Positions 17,128-24,616 of a stretch of 41,424 nt of DNA are shown here, in pieces (position 1 is the stretch's first letter; each line of letters begins with the position of its first letter). Both the position numbers and the translations under genes were made by a program. The stretch is from assembly GCA_902796225.1 (NCBI GenBank), contig CADBOO010000020.1:1-41424 (forward strand), given 5' to 3'. The DNA comes from an uncultured Ruminococcus sp. (GTDB taxonomy: Bacteria > Bacillota > Clostridia > Oscillospirales > Acutalibacteraceae). A model generated the notes under the pieces. It was not told where the DNA came from. It made no database searches and saw only the letters and a list, made by a program, of their open reading frames with translations.

Positions 17128-18135
17128 ATGTTTCAGATTTTTAATGTCGTCGGCAGTGTGTTCGGCTATGTATTATGGGCGCTGTTCTATGTATTCCAGA
17201 ACTTCGGCGTTTCCATCATCTTCTTTACGCTCCTGACACGACTGCTGATGTTCCCCACCTCCGTCAAGCAGCAGAAAAGCATGGCGGCCAACTCGCGTCT
17301 GCAGGCGAAACAGCGCGAGCTGAAGGAAAAGTACGGCAACAACAAGCAAAAATACAACGAAGAAGTGCAGAAGCTCTATGCAAAAGAAGGCGCTTCCCCC
17401 TTCGGCGGCTGTCTGTCGTCGCTGTTACCGATGTTCATCATGCTCGGTATCTACTATTCCGTCGTACGTCCCCTGTCCAACGTTATCCACATCGCCTCCG
17501 GCAAAATGACCGATCTGATCAACTTTGTCAACGGTATCCCGGGCGTCAACGTGTCGTCCTCCAATATCTATCACGAGATGGATATCCTCCGTATTTTCAA
17601 CAATCCCGATTCCTTTGCGATGCTGCAGGAACGCGGACTTTCCAAGATCCTTTCCGACGGAGATATCTCTCAGATCCAAAACCTTGCGGGCGGCTTCAAG
17701 TTCTTAGGACTTGACCTGCTCGATATTCCGAGTGCGAAAGGCTTCTGGTCGGTGATCATCATCATCCCCGCGCTGGTTCTCATCACCTCGATCGGCTCTC
17801 AGATCCTCACGATGCGCCTGCAGAGAGGCGTTATGGATCAACAGCAGGGCTGTATGAGATACATGATGCTCCTGCTGCCGCTGATCACTGTATACATCTC
17901 GTATATCGTTCCCGGCGCAGTCGGTTTCTACTGGATCTGGTCCACCGTTATCGGATTCTTACAGACGGTCATTATCACAAAATTCTATTCACCTCAAAAC
18001 CTGACCGCAAAAGCGGAAGCCCAGCATGTGGCGCTGCTGGAGTTGAAGGAAGCCAAGGTACCCTATGAGTATGTACCCTCTGCCCCGCCTAAACAGGAAG
18101 CGCAGAAAAACAGCAAGAACAAAAAGAAAAAGTAA
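17128..18135 (+). CDS. yidC: Membrane protein insertase YidC/Oxa1 family
   Basis: The 335-residue insertase folds and inserts inner-membrane proteins with or without the Sec translocon. Hydrophobic segments lie near residues 5-30, 95-115, 205-225 and 245-285. The cytoplasmic loop with KQQKSMAANSRLQ and the tail ending in a Lys/Asn-rich stretch are typical of Gram-positive YidC. The ATG at 17128 is preferred because GAGAGG is 9 nt away; the in-frame TTG at 17122 would leave only 3 nt. No lipobox is visible, unlike Bacillus SpoIIIJ. Confidence 0.93.
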   Translation: MFQIFNVVGSVFGYVLWALFYVFQNFGVSIIFFTLLTRLLMFPTSVKQQKSMAANSRLQAKQRELKEKYGNNKQKYNEEVQKLYAKEGASPFGGCLSSLLPMFIMLGIYYSVVRPLSNVIHIASGKMTDLINFVNGIPGVNVSSSNIYHEMDILRIFNNPDSFAMLQERGLSKILSDGDISQIQNLAGGFKFLGLDLLDIPSAKGFWSVIIIIPALVLITSIGSQILTMRLQRGVMDQQQGCMRYMMLLLPLITVYISYIVPGAVGFYWIWSTVIGFLQTVIITKFYSPQNLTAKAEAQHVALLELKEAKVPYEYVPSAPPKQEAQKNSKNKKKK

Positions 18136-18164
18136 TCACTGATAGTATAAGAGAAGGTGCAACA

Positions 18165-18965
18165 TTGTTAAGAGAAGCAATCGCAACAGGCGCAACGGTT
18201 GAAGAAGCCAAAGAAAAAGCCTGTCAGGAACTCGGCGTAGAAACCTACGACGACCGTATAGATTTTGAAATCATCGAAATGCAGGCAAAGAAGATGTTCG
18301 GTCTGTTCGGCGGTCATCCCGCAAAGGTAAAAGTCACCCTCAAGCTGAGCGCGGCTCAGGCGGCGGAGGACTTTATCCGCAACATCATCAACTGCATGGA
18401 GCTTACCGGCATCACCCTTTCCACAAAGGATGAGGACAACGTCATCACCATCGACGTTGAAGGTGACGACGTAGGATTCATCATCGGCCGCAGAGGCGAG
18501 ACGATGGACGCGCTGCAGTATCTGACCTGCCTTGCGGCAAATCGTGTCGATCCCGCGTACAAGAGAGTCGTCATCAATACCGGCGACTATCGCGAGAAGC
18601 GCGAGAAGACCCTTGAGTCCCTCGGACGCAGACTGGCGATCAAAGCAGCCAAGACCGGCAAAAAGAGCGTTCTTGAACCGATGAACCCCTATGAGCGCAG
18701 GATCATCCATACCTCCGTTCAGAAAATCGACGGCGCTACCTCGTGGAGCGAGGGCGAAAACCTCAACCGTCATGTCGTTATCGGACCGGACGGCAAGCGC
18801 AGCAATAACCGCGGCAGAGGCGGCAAGGGCGGCAGAAGACCGAACAACGGCGGCAGAGGCAGATATAACAACAGATCAAAACAGCAGTCTCCCGCTCCCA
18901 ACCCCGACCGTAAACCCCTCAACGAAGGCGAGGGAATGGGTCTTTACGGCAGGATCGATAAGTAA
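18165..18965 (+). CDS. jag: KhpB/Jag RNA-binding protein (Jag_N, KH, R3H)
   Basis: This 266-residue protein has the Jag N-terminal domain (about 1-50, with KMFGLFGGHPAKVKV), a KH domain (GDDVGFIIGRRGETMDALQY, about 104-123) and an R3H domain (NPYERRIIHTSVQKIDG with the preceding LEP). It ends in a Gly/Arg/Asn-rich tail that may also bind RNA. In other Firmicutes KhpB pairs with KhpA and affects cell division and elongation. The start is TTG at 18165, with GAAGGTG 6 nt upstream. A terminator follows 28 nt after the stop. Confidence 0.92.
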   Translation: MLREAIATGATVEEAKEKACQELGVETYDDRIDFEIIEMQAKKMFGLFGGHPAKVKVTLKLSAAQAAEDFIRNIINCMELTGITLSTKDEDNVITIDVEGDDVGFIIGRRGETMDALQYLTCLAANRVDPAYKRVVINTGDYREKREKTLESLGRRLAIKAAKTGKKSVLEPMNPYERRIIHTSVQKIDGATSWSEGENLNRHVVIGPDGKRSNNRGRGGKGGRRPNNGGRGRYNNRSKQQSPAPNPDRKPLNEGEGMGLYGRIDK

Positions 18966-18993
18966 GACTCAGCCGCTGAATACTGAAGAAACG

Positions 18994-19017
18994 AAAACGG
19001 GCGGTCACGCCCGTTTT
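18994..19017 (+). terminator. Intrinsic terminator after jag
   Basis: AAAACGGGCG-GTCA-CGCCCGTTTT is a 10-bp perfect stem with a tetraloop, followed by TTCTG. It ends the rpmH-jag transcription unit. Confidence 0.88.
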
Positions 19018-19056
19018 TCTGTTCATAAAAAGCTGTTCAACAGATAATCAACAAAA

Positions 19057-19072
19057 TGTTTCACGTGAAACA
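19057..19072. other. parS: parS site 1
   Basis: TGTTTCACGTGAAACA is a perfect 16-bp match to the parS centromere palindrome bound by ParB. It lies between the jag terminator and mnmE. Confidence 0.93.
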
Positions 19073-19089
19073 TTGATCGTTCACATCGT

Positions 19090-19116
19090 GTCATCCCAAA
19101 AAAAGCGAAGCATCAT
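19090..19116. repeat. Possible relic of a GTCATCCC-type intergenic element
   Basis: GTCATCCC followed by an A run and GCGAAGCATC resembles the left half of the 56-bp palindromic element at 36380-36435. No right half is visible. Confidence 0.25.
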
Positions 19117-19185
19117 AACAGCAGACCTTTGGCTGAGTTTTTTCGGGCTGATTTTCAAAATGATAATCGTATAAAAAAAGGATCT

Positions 19186-20553
19186 ATGAAAGAAACAACG
19201 ATCGCGGCGATATCGACCGCAAAGGCGACGGCGGGGATCTCGGTCATCCGCATCTCGGGCGACGAGGCGATCCCGATCGCCGGGCGGGTCTTTGCCGCTT
19301 ATTCCGATAAAAAACTGAATGAAATGAAGGGCTATACCTGTGCGCTGGGCGCGGCATATGCCGACGGTGAAAAGCTGGACGAGGTCATCGCGACCGTTTT
19401 TCGTGCGCCGCACAGCTACACCGGCGAGAACGTCGTCGAGCTGAGCTGTCACGGCGGGCTGTATGTCACCAACCGCGTCTTGCGCGCGGTATATGACGCG
19501 GGCGCAGAGCCTGCTCAGCCGGGTGAATTTACCAAGCGGGCTTTTCTGAACGGCAAGCTGGATCTGGTGGAAGCCGAAGCCGTTATGGATATCATCGCCG
19601 CACGTTCCCGCGGCGCTGTCAAAGCAGCGCTTTCCGTCAAGGACGGCGCGCTGTCGAAGCGGATCGACGCGGTCAAGACTGCGCTGCTCACGAAGGCTGC
19701 GCACCTGTCCGCATGGGCGGATTACCCCGAAGAAGATATCCCCGAGGTCGAGGACAATGAACTGTGTGCGGCGTTGAACCAGGCGCTGGAGGAGCTCAGC
19801 GCGATCCTCAGGAGCTATGATAACGGCAGGCTGCTGCGCGACGGGATCGACACCGCGATCGTCGGCAAGCCTAATGTCGGCAAAAGCACGCTGATGAACC
19901 TGCTGGCAGGCTACGATAAAAGCATTGTCACCGAGGTGGCGGGTACGACCCGCGATGTGGTGGAAGAAAGCGTCAACCTGGATGATCTTATCCTCAACCT
20001 GTCCGATACGGCGGGTATCCATGATACCAACGACGTCGTGGAGAAGATCGGCGTCGATAAAGCGAAAGACAGGCTCAACGCCGCATCGCTGATCCTGTGT
20101 GTCTTTGACGGATCGAAGAGCCTGACCGATGAAGACAGAGCGCTGATCGGGGAGATCGGCGATGCGACGGCGATCGCGATCCTCAATAAATCGGATCTGC
20201 CGCAGCAGATCGATACCGAAGAGATCTATCGGCATTTCAAAACCGTGATCCCGACGTCTGCCAAGCACAGCGAGGGTGTTGCGGAGTTGATCGCGGCGAT
20301 CAAACAGATCTGCGCGATCGAGGATTTTTCATCATCGGAGGCGCTGGTGTATAACGAGCGCCAGCGCAATCTGACAAAGAAAGCGTTCGACAGTGCGCGC
20401 GAGGCGTTAACGGCGCTCGAGATCGGCATGACCTTTGATGCGGTCACCGTATCGATCGAAGAAGCGGTCGCGTATCTCTGCGAGCTGACCGGAGAGCGCG
20501 TGACGGATGAAGTTGTGGACAGGGTGTTCCACAATTTCTGCGTCGGGAAATAA
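19186..20553 (+). CDS. mnmE: tRNA modification GTPase MnmE
   Basis: In 455 residues this is the GTPase that works with MnmG to install the 5-aminomethyl-type modification on wobble U34 of some tRNAs. The N-terminal tetrahydrofolate-binding domain starts [22 protein letters not shown]. The G domain has GKPNVGKST (G1), GTTRDVVEE (G2), DTAGI (G3) and NKSD (G4). The C-terminus FCVGK carries the conserved Cys. The ATG at 19186 has AAAGGAT just upstream; an upstream extension of the frame has no ribosome site. mnmG follows after 49 nt. Confidence 0.96.
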   Translation: MKETTIAAISTAKATAGISVIRISGDEAIPIAGRVFAAYSDKKLNEMKGYTCALGAAYADGEKLDEVIATVFRAPHSYTGENVVELSCHGGLYVTNRVLRAVYDAGAEPAQPGEFTKRAFLNGKLDLVEAEAVMDIIAARSRGAVKAALSVKDGALSKRIDAVKTALLTKAAHLSAWADYPEEDIPEVEDNELCAALNQALEELSAILRSYDNGRLLRDGIDTAIVGKPNVGKSTLMNLLAGYDKSIVTEVAGTTRDVVEESVNLDDLILNLSDTAGIHDTNDVVEKIGVDKAKDRLNAASLILCVFDGSKSLTDEDRALIGEIGDATAIAILNKSDLPQQIDTEEIYRHFKTVIPTSAKHSEGVAELIAAIKQICAIEDFSSSEALVYNERQRNLTKKAFDSAREALTALEIGMTFDAVTVSIEEAVAYLCELTGERVTDEVVDRVFHNFCVGK

Positions 20554-20602
20554 TAACACGCGGGCAGCCGACGGTCGCCCTTGTAAATCTGGATGTGATA
20601 GG

Positions 20603-22498
20603 ATGCCAACAACCTATTTTGCGGGAACATACGACGTCGCCGTTATCGGCGCGGGACACGCCGGGATCGAAGCGGCGCTTGCCGCGGCAAGACTCGGATG
20701 CAAAACCGCAATCTTCACGATCAATATGGACGCCGTCGGAAATTGTCCGTGCAATCCCTCGATCGGCGGTACGGCGAAGGGACATCTGGTGCGCGAGATC
20801 GACGCCCTGGGAGGCGAGATGGGTCGTGCCGCAGACGCCTGCACGCTGCAGTCGCGGATGCTGAACCGCGGCAAAGGTCCTGCGGTGCATTCGCTGCGTG
20901 CGCAGATCGATCGCCGCAAATATGCGGCGCGCATGAAGCATACGCTGGAGCTGCAGGAGAATCTGGATCTGCGTCAGGCGGAGATCACCGATATCGAACG
21001 TTCGGACAGCGGCGGCTGGCTGCTGACGACAAGGATGCTCGGCGTCTTTGAGGCAAAGACCGTCATCATCGCGACCGGCACCTACCTCGGCGGACGGATC
21101 TTCGTCGGCGAGGTCAGCTTTGACTCGGGACCCGACGGGATCTTTCCCGCTGCGTTCCTCGGCAAAAGCCTGCGAAAGCTGGGCGTGAAAACACGGCGGT
21201 TCAAGACCGGTACGCCTGCGCGCGTGAAACGATCGTCGATCGACTTTTCCGAGCTTGAAGTGCAGGAGGGCGACGAGCCGACGACGCCGTTTTCCTATGA
21301 TACCCTGACGCCGGTCGAAAACAAGGTCGTCTGTCATGTATCGTGGACGAACGAGAATACAAAACATATCATTCTGGAGAATATCCACCGCAGCCCGCTT
21401 TACGGCGGTAAGATCGAGGGAGTGGGACCGCGGTATTGTCCGAGTCTGGAGGACAAGATCGTGCGGTTCTCCGAGAAGAAGCGCCATCAGCTGTTTATCG
21501 AGCCGTGCGGCGAGGATACCGAGGAAATGTACCTGCAGGGAATGTCGTCGTCGCTGCCCGAGGAAGTGCAGCTGCAGTTCTACCATACGATCAAGGGGCT
21601 GGAAAATGCGATCGTCATGCGTCCCGCGTATGCGATCGAATATGATTGTATCGATCCGCTGTCGATGCTGGCAACGCTGGAATTCAAAGAATTCGCCGGC
21701 TTATACGGCGCGGGACAGTTCAACGGTTCTTCGGGATATGAGGAAGCCGCGGCGCAGGGATTGATCGCGGGAATCAACGCCGCTTTGAAGGTACAGGGCA
21801 AGGAACCGTTTATCCTTGACCGCGCATCGTCCTATATCGGCACGCTGATCGATGATCTGGTCACCAAGGGCGCGAATGAACCGTACCGGATGATGACGTC
21901 GCGCAGCGAGTATCGGCTGATCCTGAGACAGGATAACGCTGACGAAAGACTGACGCCGCTCGGTCATGCGCTTGGCTTGATCGGCGATGACAGGTGGCAG
22001 CGGTTTTTGAAAAAGCAGGAATTGATCGCGCAGGAGGAAGAACGCGTAAAGCGCACGGTGATCGCGCCGTCAAAGGAATTGACCGCGATCCTGGTTTCAC
22101 GTGAAACATCCGACGTCACGACAGGCATTCGCCTGATCGACCTGCTGAAACGGCCGGAGCTGAACTATGAGGCGCTGACGCCGGTTGATAAGGATCGTCC
22201 GGAGCTGCCGGGCGCGGTTTTTGAGCAGGTGGAGATCGCCGTGAAATACGACGGCTATATCAAAAAACAGCTCAGCGCGGTGGAGAGTATGCGCAAGCTC
22301 GAGAATAAACGGTTACCGTCCGACGTCGACTATCAAAGCATCACGGGACTGAGGTTGGAAGCGCAGGAAAAGCTGAACGCTGTGCGTCCGCTGAGCATCG
22401 GTCAGGCGAGCCGGATCAGCGGCGTATCGCCGGCGGATATCAACGTGCTGATGATATGGCTGGTCAAGCAGGATCACAGGAGGACAGAGGATGCGTGA
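20603..22498 (+). CDS. mnmG: tRNA uridine-5-carboxymethylaminomethyl modification enzyme MnmG
   Basis: The FAD-dependent partner of MnmE, 631 residues. The FAD Rossmann motif [19 protein letters not shown] is at about residues 14-32. The family block [22 protein letters not shown] with the conserved Cys follows, and the C-terminal helical domain includes [16 protein letters not shown]. The ATG at 20603 gives the family N-terminus; the frame is open upstream, overlapping the end of mnmE. The coding sequence contains a parS-like palindrome (22093-22108). It overlaps rsmG by 8 nt. Confidence 0.96.
   Translation: MPTTYFAGTYDVAVIGAGHAGIEAALAAARLGCKTAIFTINMDAVGNCPCNPSIGGTAKGHLVREIDALGGEMGRAADACTLQSRMLNRGKGPAVHSLRAQIDRRKYAARMKHTLELQENLDLRQAEITDIERSDSGGWLLTTRMLGVFEAKTVIIATGTYLGGRIFVGEVSFDSGPDGIFPAAFLGKSLRKLGVKTRRFKTGTPARVKRSSIDFSELEVQEGDEPTTPFSYDTLTPVENKVVCHVSWTNENTKHIILENIHRSPLYGGKIEGVGPRYCPSLEDKIVRFSEKKRHQLFIEPCGEDTEEMYLQGMSSSLPEEVQLQFYHTIKGLENAIVMRPAYAIEYDCIDPLSMLATLEFKEFAGLYGAGQFNGSSGYEEAAAQGLIAGINAALKVQGKEPFILDRASSYIGTLIDDLVTKGANEPYRMMTSRSEYRLILRQDNADERLTPLGHALGLIGDDRWQRFLKKQELIAQEEERVKRTVIAPSKELTAILVSRETSDVTTGIRLIDLLKRPELNYEALTPVDKDRPELPGAVFEQVEIAVKYDGYIKKQLSAVESMRKLENKRLPSDVDYQSITGLRLEAQEKLNAVRPLSIGQASRISGVSPADINVLMIWLVKQDHRRTEDA
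22093..22108. other. parS: parS site 2, inside mnmG
   Basis: GGTTTCACGTGAAACA differs from the perfect parS palindrome only at its first base. It lies within the mnmG coding sequence (codons for LVSRETS), so this site is kept under both protein and centromere constraint. Confidence 0.85.
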
Positions 22499-23207
22499 GT
22501 TTTTGAAGGTATTCACGGACGCGCTCGACGAGTTTGGCATTCAGCTCGACGATACCGCGGTCGACAGATTCTGCAAGTACAACGATCTGCTGCTGGAGTG
22601 GAACGAAAAGATGAATCTGACCGCGCTGACCGAGGCGCGCGACGTGGCGGTCAAGCATTTCGTCGACAGTCTGATGCTCCTGCAATATACAGAGATCCCG
22701 CAGGAAGCAAGCGTGATCGACGTCGGCACCGGCGCGGGCTTTCCCGGACTGGCGCTGAAAATCGCGCGGCCGGATATCCGGCTGACACTGCTGGACAGTC
22801 TGCAGAAGCGGCTGGGATTTCTGGATACGGTGTGCGGGGAAATGGCGCTCGACAACGTGGTCACCGTTCACAGCCGCGCGGAGGACGGATCAAGGACCAT
22901 GCTGTTCCGCGAAAACTTTGAGATCGCGGTCGCGCGGGCGGTCGCGCCGCTGAATGTGCTGTGCGAATACTGTCTGCCGTATGTCGCCGTCGGCGGGCGG
23001 TTTCTCGCGATGAAAGGCAAAACCGCTGTCGAGGAACTGCAGGACGCGGAAAACGCGGTCAAAACGCTCGGCGGCAGGGTAGGGGAGAAGTATTTGTTTA
23101 CCCTCGGCGACGCAGGCGAGCGGGGGATCATCGTGATCGATAAAATTGCGGCGACCCCGGAAATGTACCCGCGCAAGAGTAAACAGATCAAGAAAAAACC
23201 GTTGTGA
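22491..23207 (+). CDS. rsmG: 16S rRNA (guanine-N7-)-methyltransferase RsmG
   Basis: A 238-residue class I SAM methyltransferase that makes m7G at 16S position 527. The motif-I stretch [20 protein letters not shown] and [10 protein letters not shown] are diagnostic; [10 protein letters not shown] near the N-terminus is also typical. AGGAGG stands 7 nt before the ATG, inside the end of mnmG. The stop codon is directly followed by parS site 3. Confidence 0.96.
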   Translation: MREFLKVFTDALDEFGIQLDDTAVDRFCKYNDLLLEWNEKMNLTALTEARDVAVKHFVDSLMLLQYTEIPQEASVIDVGTGAGFPGLALKIARPDIRLTLLDSLQKRLGFLDTVCGEMALDNVVTVHSRAEDGSRTMLFRENFEIAVARAVAPLNVLCEYCLPYVAVGGRFLAMKGKTAVEELQDAENAVKTLGGRVGEKYLFTLGDAGERGIIVIDKIAATPEMYPRKSKQIKKKPL

Positions 23208-23223
23208 TGTTTCACGTGAAACA
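23208..23223. other. parS: parS site 3
   Basis: A perfect TGTTTCACGTGAAACA begins at the base after the rsmG stop codon. It lies between rsmG and the Noc/ParB-family gene and just before the rsmG terminator. Confidence 0.93.
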
Positions 23224-23227
23224 TTTT

Positions 23228-23245
23228 GGGAGGGACAACCCTCCC
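23228..23245 (+). terminator. Intrinsic terminator after rsmG
   Basis: GGGAGGG-ACAA-CCCTCCC is a 7-bp perfect stem followed by TTTTCTTTTTG. It ends the mnmE-mnmG-rsmG unit, so the gene at 23500 probably has its own promoter in 23246-23499, where I see no clear consensus. Confidence 0.88.
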
Positions 23246-23499
23246 TTTTCTTTTTGTTTGATTGAAGACGATATCAAACAGCATAATGAAATGTACGATG
23301 GCTGTGCAAGATGCGCGCATTCTTGTCTATATATTGTATGTGCTATTTCTATCGCGGCTAAATATGCGATTTCTCGACAAAAGAAGTCAGAATAATCGGG
23401 CAGAAAGCGACAGAATTCTCTGCTGAGAATTGGTAAACTGTATCTTGCAGGGACAAGCCCGGGAGGTCTTGACCGTTTTGTGATTGCGGGGTGAGGGCG

Positions 23500-24312
23500 A
23501 TGAACATAATCCGGAACGATAACAAGGTATTGATGGTTTCGACGATTCAGATCCGCCCGAACAAGACCCAGCCGCGCCGCAACTTTGACGAGGAAGAAAT
23601 GAAAAGCCTGTCGCGGTCGATCGTGGAAAACGGGATCCTGCAGCCTCTGGTGGTGCGCAGGATCAACAGCACCGAATTTGAGCTGATCGCGGGCGAGCGA
23701 CGGCTGAGAGCAGCGATCATGGCGGGGCTGAACAAGGTGCCCTGCGTCGTACATAAATGCAGCGATAAAGAAAGCGCCCTGCTGGCGTTGATCGAAAACC
23801 TGCAGCGTTCGGATCTGAATATGTTTGAAGAAGGTCGGGGGATCGCCCGGCTGATCCGCAAATACGGACTGACGCAGGAGCAGGCGGCGATCAAGCTCGG
23901 CAAAAAGCAGAGCACCGTCGCCAACAAGCTGAGATTGCTGCGGCTGTCGTTCGAAGAACAGGAGTGGATCCTGACGGCGAACCTGAGCGAACGCCATGCG
24001 CGGGCGTTGCTGCGCATCCCCGATGAAGACGTCAGGCGCGAGGTGCTCAGCCGTATCATCACGGAGAATCTGAGCGTCGGCGCGAGCGAGGCGCTGGTGA
24101 CCGATACGCTCATGAAAAAGAGGCCGGAGAATCCGCCGAAAAAAGGCGGCAGAAAGGTCGTCGTCAAGGACGTCAGGATCTTTGTCAACACGATCAACAA
24201 AGCGGTCGATACGATGCGATTGTCGGGAATCAACGCGATCTCCAGACGGTCGGAGACCGAGGACTATATCGAGTATACCGTCAAGATCCCGAAAGCGGCG
24301 GAGATCGCCTGA
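23500..24312 (+). CDS. ParB/Noc-family protein with Noc-type specificity residues
   Basis: This 270-residue ParB-family CTP-dependent DNA clamp has N-terminal box ELIAGERRLRAA (61-72), IENLQRSDLN (98-107), a helix-turn-helix at about 121-170, and a C-terminal dimer domain (DVRIFVNTINKAVDTMRL). At the positions separating ParB from Noc (Caulobacter 173, 179, 184, 201) it has Gln137, Lys143, Arg148 and Arg165. Three of these are the Noc state; ParB has Arg, Thr, Ala, Gly. Its place after rsmG is also that of B. subtilis noc. It lacks an obvious amphipathic membrane-targeting N-terminus. The ATG at 23500 is used with GGGGTG upstream; GTG 23491 is possible. No parA follows. Confidence 0.9.
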   Translation: MNIIRNDNKVLMVSTIQIRPNKTQPRRNFDEEEMKSLSRSIVENGILQPLVVRRINSTEFELIAGERRLRAAIMAGLNKVPCVVHKCSDKESALLALIENLQRSDLNMFEEGRGIARLIRKYGLTQEQAAIKLGKKQSTVANKLRLLRLSFEEQEWILTANLSERHARALLRIPDEDVRREVLSRIITENLSVGASEALVTDTLMKKRPENPPKKGGRKVVVKDVRIFVNTINKAVDTMRLSGINAISRRSETEDYIEYTVKIPKAAEIA

Positions 24313-24321
24313 CCGCAGTCG

Positions 24322-24422
24322 TTCTCAGTTTTTCTTTCTTAGTTCTTAGTTTTTCTTTCTTAGTTCTCAGTTCTTCTTTCTTAGTTCTTCTTTCTTAGTT
24401 CTTCTTTCTTAGTTCTTAGTTC
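24322..24422. repeat. Heptanucleotide tandem array, 14 units
   Basis: From 24322 the plus strand reads in perfect 7-nt phase: TTCTCAG, TTTTTCT, then TTCTTAG or variants (TTCTTCT, TTCTCAG) through 24419, ending TTC. Exact TTCTTAG occurs seven times. It starts 10 nt after the stop of the Noc-like gene. The pyrimidine-rich strand is the coding strand here, opposite to the gyrB, dnaN and dut cases. Confidence 0.85.
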
Positions 24423-24488
24423 AATATGCTTTCCCCCGGGCGTGAAAGCGCCCGAACTCATACCCATTTCCTTATCTGAACCCCTTGC

Positions 24489-24524
24489 CGACAGCCGTGC
24501 GCGACAGCGTGCGGCTGTTGGCGT
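24489..24524. repeat. Long imperfect hairpin upstream of the cotH terminator
   Basis: GCCGACAGCCGTGCGCG pairs with CGTGCGGCTGTTGGC around a short loop: about 15 pairs including three G-T wobbles. No U tract follows on either strand. Confidence 0.5.
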
Positions 24525-24571
24525 TTATGAAAAAACCGTTGGCGGGTATGGCAATCGGGATCGGGCATGAA

Positions 24572-24601
24572 AAAACAGGCTGCCGATGGGCAGCCTGTTT
24601 T
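24572..24601 (-). terminator. Intrinsic terminator after cotH
   Basis: AAAACAGGCTGCC-GATG-GGCAGCCTGTTTT is a 13-bp perfect stem. On the minus strand it is followed by a run of T (TTTTTTCAT) and lies 15 nt after the cotH stop. Confidence 0.88.
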
Positions 24602-24616
24602 GCGATGTGTTGCGAA

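Larger units (their letters stand above)
24313..24616. other. Repeat-rich spacer between the Noc-like gene and cotH
   Basis: This 304-bp gene-free spacer holds the heptamer array (24322-24422), a GC-rich hairpin CGGGCG...CGCCCG (24436-24454), a long imperfect hairpin (24489-24524, about 15 pairs with wobbles) and the cotH terminator (24572-24601). It lies where parA would be expected after noc. Confidence 0.7.

Noticed and set aside
17483..17491. TTATCCACA inside yidC as an origin element
   Set aside because: A single box in coding sequence, away from the trio element; probably chance.
19081..20268. 395-codon open frame opposite mnmE
   Set aside because: Antisense to a complete MnmE with all GTPase motifs; no independent evidence.
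24322..24422. CRISPR array
   Set aside because: The period is 7 nt with no spacers, and no cas genes are present.
24433..24442. CCCCCGGGCG as part of a Noc-binding site
   Set aside because: It lacks the flanking TATTT/AAATA arms of the Noc palindrome and is better explained as the arm of a GC hairpin.
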